A DNA stretch of 64,000 nucleotides from [Enterobacter] lignolyticus SCF1 (lineage in GTDB: Bacteria > Pseudomonadota > Gammaproteobacteria > Enterobacterales > Enterobacteriaceae). Made by a program: the position numbers and the translations under genes. Below the pieces are notes generated by a model. The model was given only the letters and a program-made list of their open reading frames with translations. It was not told where the DNA came from and did not search any database. Location: NCBI RefSeq assembly GCF_000164865.1, contig NC_014618.1, positions 1,550,001-1,614,000 of the forward strand, read 5' to 3'. Positions 16,060-24,501 of the stretch are shown here, piece by piece (positions within the stretch are counted from its first letter, which is position 1; each line of letters starts with the position of its first letter).

Positions 16060-18345
16060 TTAAATCTTACATGCGCCGCTTTCGCAGCCGTCGTCCTGAA
16101 TGGACGGCGCCAGATCGTCCTGCGCGTCTTCTGCGCCATCACGGGTGTTGTGATAGTACAGCGTCTTCACGCCAAATTTATAGGCGTTGAGCAGATCTTT
16201 CAGCAGCTGCTGCATCGGCACTTTTCCTGACGGGAAGCGCGTCGGATCGTAGTTGGTGTTGGCGGAAATCGACTGATCGATAAATTTCTGCATAATGCCG
16301 ACCAGCTGCAGATAGCCGTCGTTGCTCGGCATTTCCCACAGCAGCTCGTAGGCGTTCTGCAGGTTTTCATAATCCGGCACCACCTGGCGCAGAATACCGT
16401 CTTTCGACGCCTTGATGCTGACGTGGCCGCGCGGCGGCTCAATGCCGTTGGTGGCGTTGGAGATCTGCGACGAGGTCTCAGACGGCATCAGCGCGGACAG
16501 CGTGGAGTTGCGCAGCCCGTGGGTTTTGATGGCTTCACGCAGTCCGTCCCAGTCGTAGTGCAGCGGCTCGTTAACCACGGCATCCAGATCTTTCTTGTAG
16601 GTGTCGATCGGCATGATGCCTTTGGCGTAGGTGGTTTCGTTAAACCACGGGCACGCGCCTTGCTCTTTCGCCAGCTCGTTGGAGGCTTTCAGCAGATAGT
16701 ACTGAATTGCTTCAAACGTTTTGTGCGTCAGGTTGTTGGCGCTGCCGTCGGAGTAGCGTTTGCCGTGCTTCGCCAGATAGTAGGCGAAGTTAATCACGCC
16801 GATGCCCAGGGTACGACGGCCCATCGCGCCGCGTTTCGCCGCCGGGATCGGGTAGTCCTGATAATCCAGCAGCGCATCCAGCGCGCGAACCGCCAGCACC
16901 GCCAGATCTTCGAGCTCGTCGAGGCCAGAGATGGCGCCAAGGTTGAACGCCGACAGCGTACACAGCGCAATTTCGCCGCTTTCGTCGTTAACGTCTTCCA
17001 GCGGTTTGGTCGGCAGCGCGATTTCCAGGCACAGGTTGGACTGACGCACCGGCGCTACCGCCGGGTCGAACGGGCTGTGGGTGTTGCAGTGGTCAACGTT
17101 CTGAATATAGATACGGCCCGTAGAGGCGCGCTCCTGCATCATCAGCGAGAACAGCTCGACGGCCTTGATGCGCTGCTGACGGATGCTGGTATCCTGCTCG
17201 TATTTGGTGTACAGACGCTCGAACTCGTCCTGGTCGGCGAAGAACGCGTCGTACAGCCCCGGGACGTCCGACGGGCTGAACAGGGTGATGTCTTCGCCTT
17301 TCAGCAGGCGGGTGTACATCAGCTTGTTGATCTGCACGCCGTAGTCCATGTGGCGAACGCGGTTAGCGTCGGTGCCGCGGTTGTTTTTCAGCACCAGCAG
17401 GCTTTCAACTTCCAGATGCCACATCGGGTAGAAGAGCGTCGCCGCGCCGCCGCGTACGCCGCCCTGGGAGCAGGACTTCACCGCGGTCTGGAAATGCTTA
17501 TAGAACGGGATACAGCCGGTGTGGAACGCCTCGCCGCCGCGAATCGGGCTGCCCAGCGCGCGGATACGGCCCGCGTTGATGCCGATACCGGCACGCTGCG
17601 AAACGTATTTCACAATGGCGCTGGAGGTGGCGTTGATGGAGTCCAGGCTGTCGCCGCACTCGATCAGCACGCAGGAGCTGAACTGGCGGGTTGGGGTACG
17701 CACGCCGGACATAATAGGCGTCGGCAGCGAAATTTTGAACGTCGATACCGCGTCATAGAAACGCTTAACGTAGTCCAGACGGGTCTCACGCGGGTAGTTG
17801 GAGAACAGGCATGCGGCGACCAGAATATAGAGGAACTGCGCGCTCTCGTAGATTTCGCCGGTAACGCGGTTCTGGACCAGGTATTTACCTTCCAGCTGCT
17901 TCACCGCCGCGTAGGAGAAGTTCATATCGCGCCAGTGGTCGATAAAACCATCCATCTGCTTGAACTCTTCTTCCGTGTAGTCTTCCAGCAGATGATTATC
18001 GTATTTGCCGAGCTCAACCATTTTAACCACGTGGTCGTACAGCGCCGGCGGCTCAAACTGGCCGTAAGCTTTTTTACGCAGGTGGAAAATCGCCAGGCGC
18101 GCGGCCAGGTACTGATAGTCAGGCGCTTCGCGGGAAATCAGGTCCGCGGCGGCTTTGATGATGGTCTCATGGATGTCGGCGGTTTTGATGCCGTCATAGA
18201 ACTGAATATGCGAACGCAGTTCAACCTGAGAAATGGAAACGTTGTTCAGCCCCTCAGCCGCCCAATCCAGCACTCGATGAATTTTGTCGAGATTGATGCG
18301 CTCAGTCCGGCCATCACGCTTTGTCACCAGCAGACTCTGATTCAT
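16060..18345 (-). CDS. nrdA: Class Ia ribonucleoside-diphosphate reductase, alpha subunit
   Basis: 761 residues, equal to E. coli NrdA. It reduces ribonucleoside diphosphates to deoxyribonucleotides. The N-terminal ATP cone (residues 5-95) gives allosteric activity control. Active-site cysteines correspond to Cys225 (SSCVLIECG), Cys439 and Cys462 (NLCLEIALP and ALCTLSAFN), and the mobile C-terminal pair is in CESGACKI. Transcription runs from a control region with DnaA and NrdR-like boxes just upstream. Confidence 0.98.
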   Translation of the reverse strand: MNQSLLVTKRDGRTERINLDKIHRVLDWAAEGLNNVSISQVELRSHIQFYDGIKTADIHETIIKAAADLISREAPDYQYLAARLAIFHLRKKAYGQFEPPALYDHVVKMVELGKYDNHLLEDYTEEEFKQMDGFIDHWRDMNFSYAAVKQLEGKYLVQNRVTGEIYESAQFLYILVAACLFSNYPRETRLDYVKRFYDAVSTFKISLPTPIMSGVRTPTRQFSSCVLIECGDSLDSINATSSAIVKYVSQRAGIGINAGRIRALGSPIRGGEAFHTGCIPFYKHFQTAVKSCSQGGVRGGAATLFYPMWHLEVESLLVLKNNRGTDANRVRHMDYGVQINKLMYTRLLKGEDITLFSPSDVPGLYDAFFADQDEFERLYTKYEQDTSIRQQRIKAVELFSLMMQERASTGRIYIQNVDHCNTHSPFDPAVAPVRQSNLCLEIALPTKPLEDVNDESGEIALCTLSAFNLGAISGLDELEDLAVLAVRALDALLDYQDYPIPAAKRGAMGRRTLGIGVINFAYYLAKHGKRYSDGSANNLTHKTFEAIQYYLLKASNELAKEQGACPWFNETTYAKGIMPIDTYKKDLDAVVNEPLHYDWDGLREAIKTHGLRNSTLSALMPSETSSQISNATNGIEPPRGHVSIKASKDGILRQVVPDYENLQNAYELLWEMPSNDGYLQLVGIMQKFIDQSISANTNYDPTRFPSGKVPMQQLLKDLLNAYKFGVKTLYYHNTRDGAEDAQDDLAPSIQDDGCESGACKI

Positions 18346-18384
18346 GTGCTTTTACCTGTCCGTGAAAAGAAAAATATCCCCCGT

Positions 18385-18423
18385 TTATCCACAGGACACC
18401 GTTGTGACTAACTCTGTGGATAA
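18385..18423. promoter_or_regulatory. Two DnaA boxes upstream of nrdA
   Basis: Perfect TTATCCACA at 18385-18393 and its inverse TGTGGATAA at 18415-18423, about 40-80 bases upstream of the nrdA start. E. coli nrdA has two DnaA boxes in its promoter region that tie dNTP synthesis to replication initiation. Confidence 0.88.
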
Positions 18424-18470
18424 ATACTATATGTAGGGGTTGTTTGATAAGTTAGACGCTATATGGTGAG
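18424..18470. promoter_or_regulatory. Paired NrdR-like boxes upstream of nrdA
   Basis: Two related 16-bp elements, ATACTATATGTAGGGG at 18424-18439 and GACGCTATATGGTGAG at 18455-18470, share CTATATG with start positions 32 bp apart, about three helical turns. This matches the spacing of tandem NrdR boxes that repress ribonucleotide reductase operons. The rest of the nrdA-ubiG gap (18471-18690) is AT-rich with a small inverted repeat ATTGCGC...GCGCAAT (18643-18667); I see no gene there. Confidence 0.65.
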
Positions 18471-18690
18471 TATTCTAGTAAGGATTCTTTTGAGTACAAG
18501 GGTTGATTTTGACGTTAAATTGAGGTTGCCAAAGCGTAATAAACGCTAAGTCCACGTACCATAAGGCCTGGACGGATTGTCAATATTCGAAGAAAAAAAA
18601 TGAAAATTTGATCGAGTGCTGATTTCTTCAACGCAGTGGGGAATTGCGCAGCAGAATGCCGCGCAATCTTTATAAGAATATTCTATGACG

Positions 18691-19416
18691 TTAGTCGTTT
18701 TTGGCCTTAGTATGCAACATATAATTAACATCAACCCCCGGCGCGAGCTTAAAGCGGTCGGTCAGAGGATTGTAGTGCAGGCCCGTCATATGCTGTTCGC
18801 GCAGCACGGTGCGGTCGACCCAGCCCAGCAGTTCGGCTGGCTTAATGAACTTCTTCACGTCATGCGTACCTTTCGGCACCATGCGCAGGATGTACTCTGC
18901 GCCGACGACCGCCATCAGCCACGACTTGCCGTTGCGGTTCAGCGTCGAGAAAAAGACGTGGCCGCCGGGTTTTACCAGCTGCGCGCAGGCTTTCACTACT
19001 GACTCCGGATCCGGGACGTGCTCAAGCATTTCCATGCAGGTCACCACGTCATACTGATGCGGATGCTGCGCCGCATGGGCCTCCACGGTTTCCTGAACGT
19101 AGTCGACCTGAATACCGGTTTCCAGCGCGTGCAGTCGCGCCACCTGGAGCGGTTCGAACCCCATATCCAGCCCGGTGACGGTCGCGCCTTCGCGCGCCAT
19201 GCTTTCGGCAAGGATCCCGCCGCCGCAGCCGACGTCCAGCACCTTTTTGCCAAACAAACCCTCGGCGCGGCTGGCGATGTAGCCCAGGCGCAGCGGATTG
19301 ATGCGGTGCAGAGGTTTAAATTCACCTTCCAGGTCCCACCAGCGTGAGGCGACGGCTTCAAATTTGGCGATTTCGTCACGATCGACGTTTGCCACCGGCG
19401 GTTTTTCGGCATTCAT
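18691..19416 (-). CDS. ubiG: Ubiquinone biosynthesis O-methyltransferase
   Basis: 241 residues (E. coli 240). SAM-dependent methyltransferase that carries out both O-methylations in ubiquinone synthesis. SAM motif I is VLDVGCGGGILAE near residue 60; the acidic and post motifs (VTCMEMLEHVPDP) follow. Divergent from gyrA with a 147-bp gap. In E. coli the autotransporter gene yfaL separates nrdA and ubiG; it is absent here. Confidence 0.96.
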   Translation of the reverse strand: MNAEKPPVANVDRDEIAKFEAVASRWWDLEGEFKPLHRINPLRLGYIASRAEGLFGKKVLDVGCGGGILAESMAREGATVTGLDMGFEPLQVARLHALETGIQVDYVQETVEAHAAQHPHQYDVVTCMEMLEHVPDPESVVKACAQLVKPGGHVFFSTLNRNGKSWLMAVVGAEYILRMVPKGTHDVKKFIKPAELLGWVDRTVLREQHMTGLHYNPLTDRFKLAPGVDVNYMLHTKAKND

Positions 19417-19509
19417 GGACGCTATTACTCCTTTTTTATTCAGGCCTGCGAGTATATCAGGTGACAGGCGCGAATAAACTGTATTGGTTTCCCTCTATTC
19501 CTGCGGCTG

Positions 19510-19518
19510 TGTTATAAT
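19510..19518 (+). promoter_or_regulatory. gyrA promoter, extended -10
   Basis: TGTTATAAT is an extended -10 element (TG, one base, TATAAT) 46 bases before the gyrA ATG; no good -35 is visible, as expected for an extended -10 promoter. Such gyr promoters in E. coli respond to loss of supercoiling. Confidence 0.7.
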
Positions 19519-19563
19519 TTGCGACCTTTGAATCCGGGAAACATGTAGAGGGATAGCGGTTAG

Positions 19564-22200
19564 ATGAGCGACCTTGCGAGAGAAATTACACCGGTCAACA
19601 TTGAGGAAGAGCTGAAGAACTCTTATCTGGACTATGCGATGTCGGTCATTGTTGGCCGCGCGCTGCCGGATGTCCGAGATGGCTTAAAGCCGGTACACCG
19701 TCGCGTACTTTACGCCATGAACGTACTGGGCAATGACTGGAACAAAGCCTACAAAAAATCTGCCCGCGTCGTTGGCGACGTCATCGGTAAATACCATCCC
19801 CACGGTGATTCCGCGGTGTATGACACCATCGTCCGTATGGCGCAGCCGTTCTCGCTGCGCTACATGCTGGTCGATGGTCAGGGTAACTTTGGTTCTATTG
19901 ACGGCGACTCTGCTGCGGCAATGCGTTATACGGAAATCCGTCTGGCGAAAATTGCCCATGAGCTGATGGCCGATCTGGAAAAAGAGACCGTTGATTTCGT
20001 GGATAACTATGACGGCACGGAAAAAATTCCTGACGTCATGCCGACCAAAATCCCTAACCTGCTGGTCAACGGTTCGTCCGGTATTGCCGTAGGGATGGCG
20101 ACCAACATTCCGCCGCACAACCTGACGGAAGTGATCAACGGCTGCCTGGCCTATATCGACGATGAAAACATCAGCATTGAAGGGCTGATGGCGCATATCC
20201 CGGGGCCAGACTTCCCGACGGCGGCGATCATCAACGGTCGCCGCGGTATTGAAGAAGCCTACCGCACCGGTCGCGGCAAAGTGTACATTCGCGCCCGCGC
20301 GGAAGTGGAAGCGGACGCCAAAACCGGCCGTGAAACCATCATCGTGCACGAAATCCCGTATCAGGTGAACAAAGCTCGCCTGATCGAGAAAATCGCCGAG
20401 CTGGTGAAAGACAAACGCGTTGAAGGCATCAGCGCGCTGCGCGACGAGTCTGATAAAGACGGTATGCGCATCGTCATTGAAGTCAAACGCGATGCGGTTG
20501 GCGAAGTGGTGCTTAACAACCTCTACTCGCAGACCCAACTGCAGGTTTCTTTCGGCATCAACATGGTCGCGCTGCACCATGGTCAGCCGAAGATCATGAA
20601 CCTGAAAGAGATCCTCGAAGCGTTCGTCCGCCACCGCCGCGAAGTGGTGACGCGTCGTACGATTTTTGAACTGCGTAAAGCGCGCGACCGTGCGCACATC
20701 CTTGAAGCGCTGGCGATTGCGCTGGCCAACATCGACCCGATCATCGAGCTGATTCGCCGCGCGCCGACCCCGGCGGAAGCGAAAGCGGCGCTGATCGCCC
20801 GGTCCTGGGATCTCGGCAACGTGTCCGCCATGCTCGAGCGTGCCGGTGATGACGCCGCGCGTCCGGAGTGGCTGGAGCCGCAGTTCGGTATCCATGACGG
20901 CAAATACTTCCTGACCGAGCAGCAGGCGCAGGCGATTCTGGATCTGCGTTTACAGAAGCTGACCGGCCTTGAGCATGAAAAACTGCTCGACGAGTACAAA
21001 GAGCTGCTGGAGCAGATTGCCGAGCTGCTGCACATCCTCGGCAGCGCCGATCGCCTGATGGAAGTGATCCGCGAAGAGCTGGAGCTTATTCGCGAACAGT
21101 TCGGCGACGAGCGTCGTACCGAGATCACCGCCAACAGCGCCGATATCAACATCGAAGACCTGATCAACCAGGAAGACGTTGTGGTGACCCTGTCTCACCA
21201 GGGTTACGTGAAGTATCAGCCGTTAACCGATTACGAAGCGCAGCGTCGCGGCGGGAAAGGGAAATCGGCGGCGCGTATCAAAGAAGAAGACTTTATCGAC
21301 CGTCTGCTGGTGGCCAACACCCATGACACGATCCTCTGCTTCTCCAGCCGTGGTCGTCTGTACTGGATGAAGGTGTATCAGCTGCCGGAAGCCAGCCGCG
21401 GCGCGCGTGGCCGTCCGATCGTCAACCTGCTGCCGCTGGAAGCCGATGAACGTATCACCGCGATTCTGCCGGTACGCGAGTACGAAGAGGGCGTGAACGT
21501 CTTTATGGCGACCGCCAGCGGTACCGTGAAGAAAACGGCGCTGACCGAGTTCAGCCGTCCGCGTTCTGCCGGGATTATCGCCGTTAACCTGAACGAGGGC
21601 GACGAGCTGATCGGCGTCGACCTGACCTCCGGTTCTGACGAGGTCATGCTGTTCTCTGCCGCCGGTAAAGTGGTGCGCTTTAAAGAGAACGCCGTGCGCG
21701 CCATGGGCCGTACGGCGACCGGCGTGCGCGGCATCAAACTGGCGGGCGAAGACAGCGTCGTTTCCCTGATTATTCCGCGCGGCGAAGGGGCCATCCTCAC
21801 CGTAACGCAGAATGGTTACGGTAAACGTACGGCGGAAGGTGAATATCCGACCAAGTCTCGCGGCACCCAGGGCGTTATCTCCATCAAGGTCACCGAGCGT
21901 AACGGCTCCGTGGTGGGCGCGGTGCAGGTTGACGACTGCGACCAGATCATGATGATCACCGATGCCGGTACGCTGGTGCGTACCCGCGTGTCGGAAATCA
22001 GCGTGGTAGGGCGTAATACCCAGGGCGTGATCCTTATCCGTACTGCGGAAGATGAGCACGTGGTGGGGCTGCAGCGCGTGGCTGAGCCAGTGGATGACGA
22101 AGAGCTCGACGCTATCGACGGCAGCGCGGCGGAAGGCGATGATGAAATCGCGCCGGAAACCGACAGCGACGACGATGTTGCGGATGACGCTGACGAGTAA
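19564..22200 (+). CDS. gyrA: DNA gyrase subunit A
   Basis: 878 residues (E. coli 875). It cleaves and rejoins DNA in the A2B2 gyrase that introduces negative supercoils. The catalytic Tyr122 is in AAAMRYTEIRL. The quinolone-resistance region reads HPHGDSAVYDTIV, with Ser83 and Asp87 both wild type. The GyrA box QRRGGKG begins the C-terminal DNA-wrapping pinwheel, and the protein ends in a strongly acidic tail rich in Asp and Glu. The gene is followed by a strong terminator. Confidence 0.99.
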   Translation: MSDLAREITPVNIEEELKNSYLDYAMSVIVGRALPDVRDGLKPVHRRVLYAMNVLGNDWNKAYKKSARVVGDVIGKYHPHGDSAVYDTIVRMAQPFSLRYMLVDGQGNFGSIDGDSAAAMRYTEIRLAKIAHELMADLEKETVDFVDNYDGTEKIPDVMPTKIPNLLVNGSSGIAVGMATNIPPHNLTEVINGCLAYIDDENISIEGLMAHIPGPDFPTAAIINGRRGIEEAYRTGRGKVYIRARAEVEADAKTGRETIIVHEIPYQVNKARLIEKIAELVKDKRVEGISALRDESDKDGMRIVIEVKRDAVGEVVLNNLYSQTQLQVSFGINMVALHHGQPKIMNLKEILEAFVRHRREVVTRRTIFELRKARDRAHILEALAIALANIDPIIELIRRAPTPAEAKAALIARSWDLGNVSAMLERAGDDAARPEWLEPQFGIHDGKYFLTEQQAQAILDLRLQKLTGLEHEKLLDEYKELLEQIAELLHILGSADRLMEVIREELELIREQFGDERRTEITANSADINIEDLINQEDVVVTLSHQGYVKYQPLTDYEAQRRGGKGKSAARIKEEDFIDRLLVANTHDTILCFSSRGRLYWMKVYQLPEASRGARGRPIVNLLPLEADERITAILPVREYEEGVNVFMATASGTVKKTALTEFSRPRSAGIIAVNLNEGDELIGVDLTSGSDEVMLFSAAGKVVRFKENAVRAMGRTATGVRGIKLAGEDSVVSLIIPRGEGAILTVTQNGYGKRTAEGEYPTKSRGTQGVISIKVTERNGSVVGAVQVDDCDQIMMITDAGTLVRTRVSEISVVGRNTQGVILIRTAEDEHVVGLQRVAEPVDDEELDAIDGSAAEGDDEIAPETDSDDDVADDADE

Positions 22201-22224
22201 TACGCTACTTTAAATACCGCACAG

Positions 22225-22249
22225 AAGGGAGGCTTTGCCTCCCTTTTTT
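22225..22249 (+). terminator. gyrA rho-independent terminator
   Basis: AAGGGAGG, loop CTTTG, CCTCCCTT followed by T residues; starts 25 bases after the gyrA stop. Confidence 0.92.
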
Positions 22250-22349
22250 ACATCCTGAATATCACCTTTCCCCTCCTTTTGAGAACCCAGTTTGCATACC
22301 AGTATATTTTGCGTATAAAAATACAAAACTAAATGAATAGTTATGTGTT

Positions 22350-22365
22350 TGTGAGGGTGCTCACT
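22350..22365 (+). promoter_or_regulatory. CRP site upstream of the glucitol-type PTS operon
   Basis: TGTGA-GGGTGC-TCACT is a near-consensus CRP site 193 bases before the EIIC start, within the AT-rich gap 22250-22557 that otherwise holds no gene. It suggests catabolite control of the operon. Confidence 0.7.
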
Positions 22366-22557
22366 GTTTGTTCAGTCTTTTACCGTTAACTTTCTATTGG
22401 CAGAAAACAGATTATCGTGACCCGTTGTTAACAGGAGAACTGAAAATTTTTTAATAAAAATATCTGAGTCTTTAAAGAGTAATGCGTTGTATGCCTTCAT
22501 CTGTCAGTACGTTCCTGACGGCTGAATATACTTTTACCTGGGTGTTGGGGGTTAACT

Positions 22558-23079
22558 ATGATAGTTGAAATAGCGGAAGGCTTTATCCATCTTTTCCAGA
22601 GTGCTGGCAAGATATTCTCAGGGATGATCGTCAGTACTATTCCAATGTTGATAACCTTAATTCTGACTGTTAATTTCATTATGAAGCTAATTGGTCAACA
22701 GCGAATGGAAAAGGTCGCAACCCTGATGGGAAAATCTAAAATATTGACCTATGGCATTTTGCCCAGTTTCGCCTGGTTCTTCCTCAGTAGTCCTGGCGCA
22801 CTGACAATGGGTAAATTTTTACCTGAACGTTGTAAACCGGCTTACCAGGATGCGCTGGGCAGCACCGTACACCCGCTGACCTCATTATTCCCTCACATTG
22901 TACCGTCGGAGCTCTTTATCTGGTTGGGGGTTGCGGCAGGTATTACTCGACTCGACTTATCCGTTGCCGACCTGGCATTGCGCTACATCGCGGCTGGTAT
23001 TCTGTTGGGCTTTATTCGTGGTTTTCTTACAGAATATATCTTCACTCGTCTGGAAAAACGCGAACTTAATCAGGTATAA
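22558..23079 (+). CDS. PTS glucitol/sorbitol-family EIIC component
   Basis: 173 residues, shorter than E. coli SrlA (187). Hydrophobic membrane protein with the family landmarks FIGQ-like LIGQQRMEKVA, GKFLPERCKPAYQ and LFPHIVPSELF. Together with the C domain of the downstream EIIBC it should form the sugar channel. Codon use and composition are AT-richer than the flanking core genes. It is the first gene of a four-gene plus-strand operon that lacks srlD, gutM and gutR, so the substrate may not be sorbitol. Confidence 0.88.
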   Translation: MIVEIAEGFIHLFQSAGKIFSGMIVSTIPMLITLILTVNFIMKLIGQQRMEKVATLMGKSKILTYGILPSFAWFFLSSPGALTMGKFLPERCKPAYQDALGSTVHPLTSLFPHIVPSELFIWLGVAAGITRLDLSVADLALRYIAAGILLGFIRGFLTEYIFTRLEKRELNQV

Positions 23080-23088
23080 GGGAAAACA

Positions 23089-23487
23089 ATGAAAGTACTA
23101 TTTTCTGCTGAGGTAGTAAAAGCTGGAAGGAAAGTGGAAGAGGGGCTGCTTAATGGCATGTTAATTACGTTTAGTGATCGTGCTCCGGAAGACTATCTTG
23201 ACTATGTGCTAGTGATTAAAGATATTGTTTACGATGCTGCCCCGTTACAAAAAACAGCAGACTATGTTTTACAGATTAATAACCAGACGTGGATTATAAC
23301 TTGCTGGGGTGAGGCCGCATGGCAAAATTTATGCGAACTAGGTCATATGACGGTGGTATTTGATGGAGCGAAAAAACCGCTAGCCTATGGTTCATTGCAC
23401 GTAAATAGCCATTGTCCTCCATCCGTTAATGAATTAATTGGCCCATTGAAAATAATGAGGAAAACCAATGAAAACAGTTCTTATTAA
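23089..23487 (+). CDS. PTS glucitol/sorbitol-family EIIA-like component lacking the usual phospho-histidine
   Basis: 132 residues (E. coli SrlB 123). Family match rests on MLITFSDRAPEDYLDY (residues 24-39) and ELGHMTVVFDG (83-93). An ungapped alignment with SrlB from memory puts Ile43 where SrlB has its phosphorylated His43; the surrounding LVIKDIVYD contains no histidine at all. The only histidines are 86, 104 and 108. The gene starts nine bases after EIIC and its 3' end overlaps the EIIBC start by 20 bases. It may be phosphorylated elsewhere, be catalytically dead, or be regulatory. Confidence 0.82.
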   Translation: MKVLFSAEVVKAGRKVEEGLLNGMLITFSDRAPEDYLDYVLVIKDIVYDAAPLQKTADYVLQINNQTWIITCWGEAAWQNLCELGHMTVVFDGAKKPLAYGSLHVNSHCPPSVNELIGPLKIMRKTNENSSY

Positions 23488-24490
23488 AAAAGGTCATTCC
23501 GGAATTGGCGACGATATGTATTTATATCGTGACACCAGCAAAGTAATACTGTCGCTGACGGGGAAATCCATTGATCCCGTTGCGAAAAAACTGAGTGAAA
23601 TGTTGGATATGCCGATTGTCAATGGTTTTGACGCTATGCCCGATGACAAGAAAATCCTTTGTGTGGTGATCAACTGCGGTGGTTCATTACGTTGCGGAAT
23701 CTATCCGCAAAAGAGAATCAAGACCATCAATGTGCTCCCCACCGGAGCAATGGGGCCGCTGGCGAAGTACATTACTGAGGATATCTACATTTCTGATGTC
23801 AGCAATGAATCACTTTCGCTGATAGAAACTATCCACCAGTCCATAGAAACGGATGAAGCCGTTGAGCTCGTTGAGCCATTACCCGCAGGTGACGCTTCGG
23901 CTACTGCCTCTGCCAGCAAAGACCCAGGTGCTAAACCGCGCAGTTCAGTGACCAACACGGCACTGGAGTTAATGACGCGTTTTGCAACCAGTATAGGTAA
24001 CTTTGTCAGCCTGCTTTACGCTTCTGCGCGTGAATCGGTCGAGCTGTGTATTAAAAACGTTATTCCATTCATGGCGTTTATTTCGGTACTGATTGCCCTG
24101 GTTCAGGAGACTGCGATTGGTCAGTGGACAGGGAATGCGCTGTCGCCGCTTGCCGGATCGTTAACTGGTCTGTTTGTTATTGCGATTATCTGCGGCCTTC
24201 CTTTTATCTCCCCCATTCTGGCACCTGGTGCAGCGATTGCGCAGGTCGTAGGCGTACTGGTTGGAACGTTAATTGGCAGCGGGGCCGTTTCGCCATTGAT
24301 GGCCTTGCCTGCCCTGTTCGCGATCAACGTACAGGTTGGTGCCGATTTCATCCCCGTCGGGCTTTCCATGCAGGAGGCGAAGGAGAAGACCATACGTCTT
24401 GGCGTTCCTTCTTTCCTGTTGTCACGGATGATCACGGCTCCTCTGGCAGTTGCCATCGGTTATCTGTTTTCTTTTGGCTTGTTTAATTGA
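23468..24490 (+). CDS. PTS glucitol/sorbitol-family EIIBC component
   Basis: 340 residues (E. coli SrlE 319). The N-terminal EIIB domain contains NCGGSLRCGIYP with Cys70 and Cys76, the region that carries the phosphocysteine, so EIIB looks intact. A flexible Ala/Ser-rich linker (about residues 135-160) leads to a membrane EIIC part with GLPFISPILAPGAAIAQVVG and the conserved PALFAINVQVGADFIPVG. The ATG follows GAGGA and overlaps the EIIA gene by 20 bases, implying coupled translation. Confidence 0.9.
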   Translation: MKTVLIKKGHSGIGDDMYLYRDTSKVILSLTGKSIDPVAKKLSEMLDMPIVNGFDAMPDDKKILCVVINCGGSLRCGIYPQKRIKTINVLPTGAMGPLAKYITEDIYISDVSNESLSLIETIHQSIETDEAVELVEPLPAGDASATASASKDPGAKPRSSVTNTALELMTRFATSIGNFVSLLYASARESVELCIKNVIPFMAFISVLIALVQETAIGQWTGNALSPLAGSLTGLFVIAIICGLPFISPILAPGAAIAQVVGVLVGTLIGSGAVSPLMALPALFAINVQVGADFIPVGLSMQEAKEKTIRLGVPSFLLSRMITAPLAVAIGYLFSFGLFN

Positions 24491-24501
24491 GGGACTGTGT
24501 A

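Noticed and set aside
16423..18411. 662-codon open frame antisense to nrdA
   Set aside because: Shadow of nrdA; runs through its promoter and has no domain or ribosome site.
19684..20895. 403-codon open frame antisense to gyrA
   Set aside because: Shadow of the conserved gyrA coding sequence, no independent support.
22350..22557. Leader peptide or riboswitch ahead of the PTS operon
   Set aside because: Short frames lack ribosome sites and no conserved aptamer-like structure is visible.
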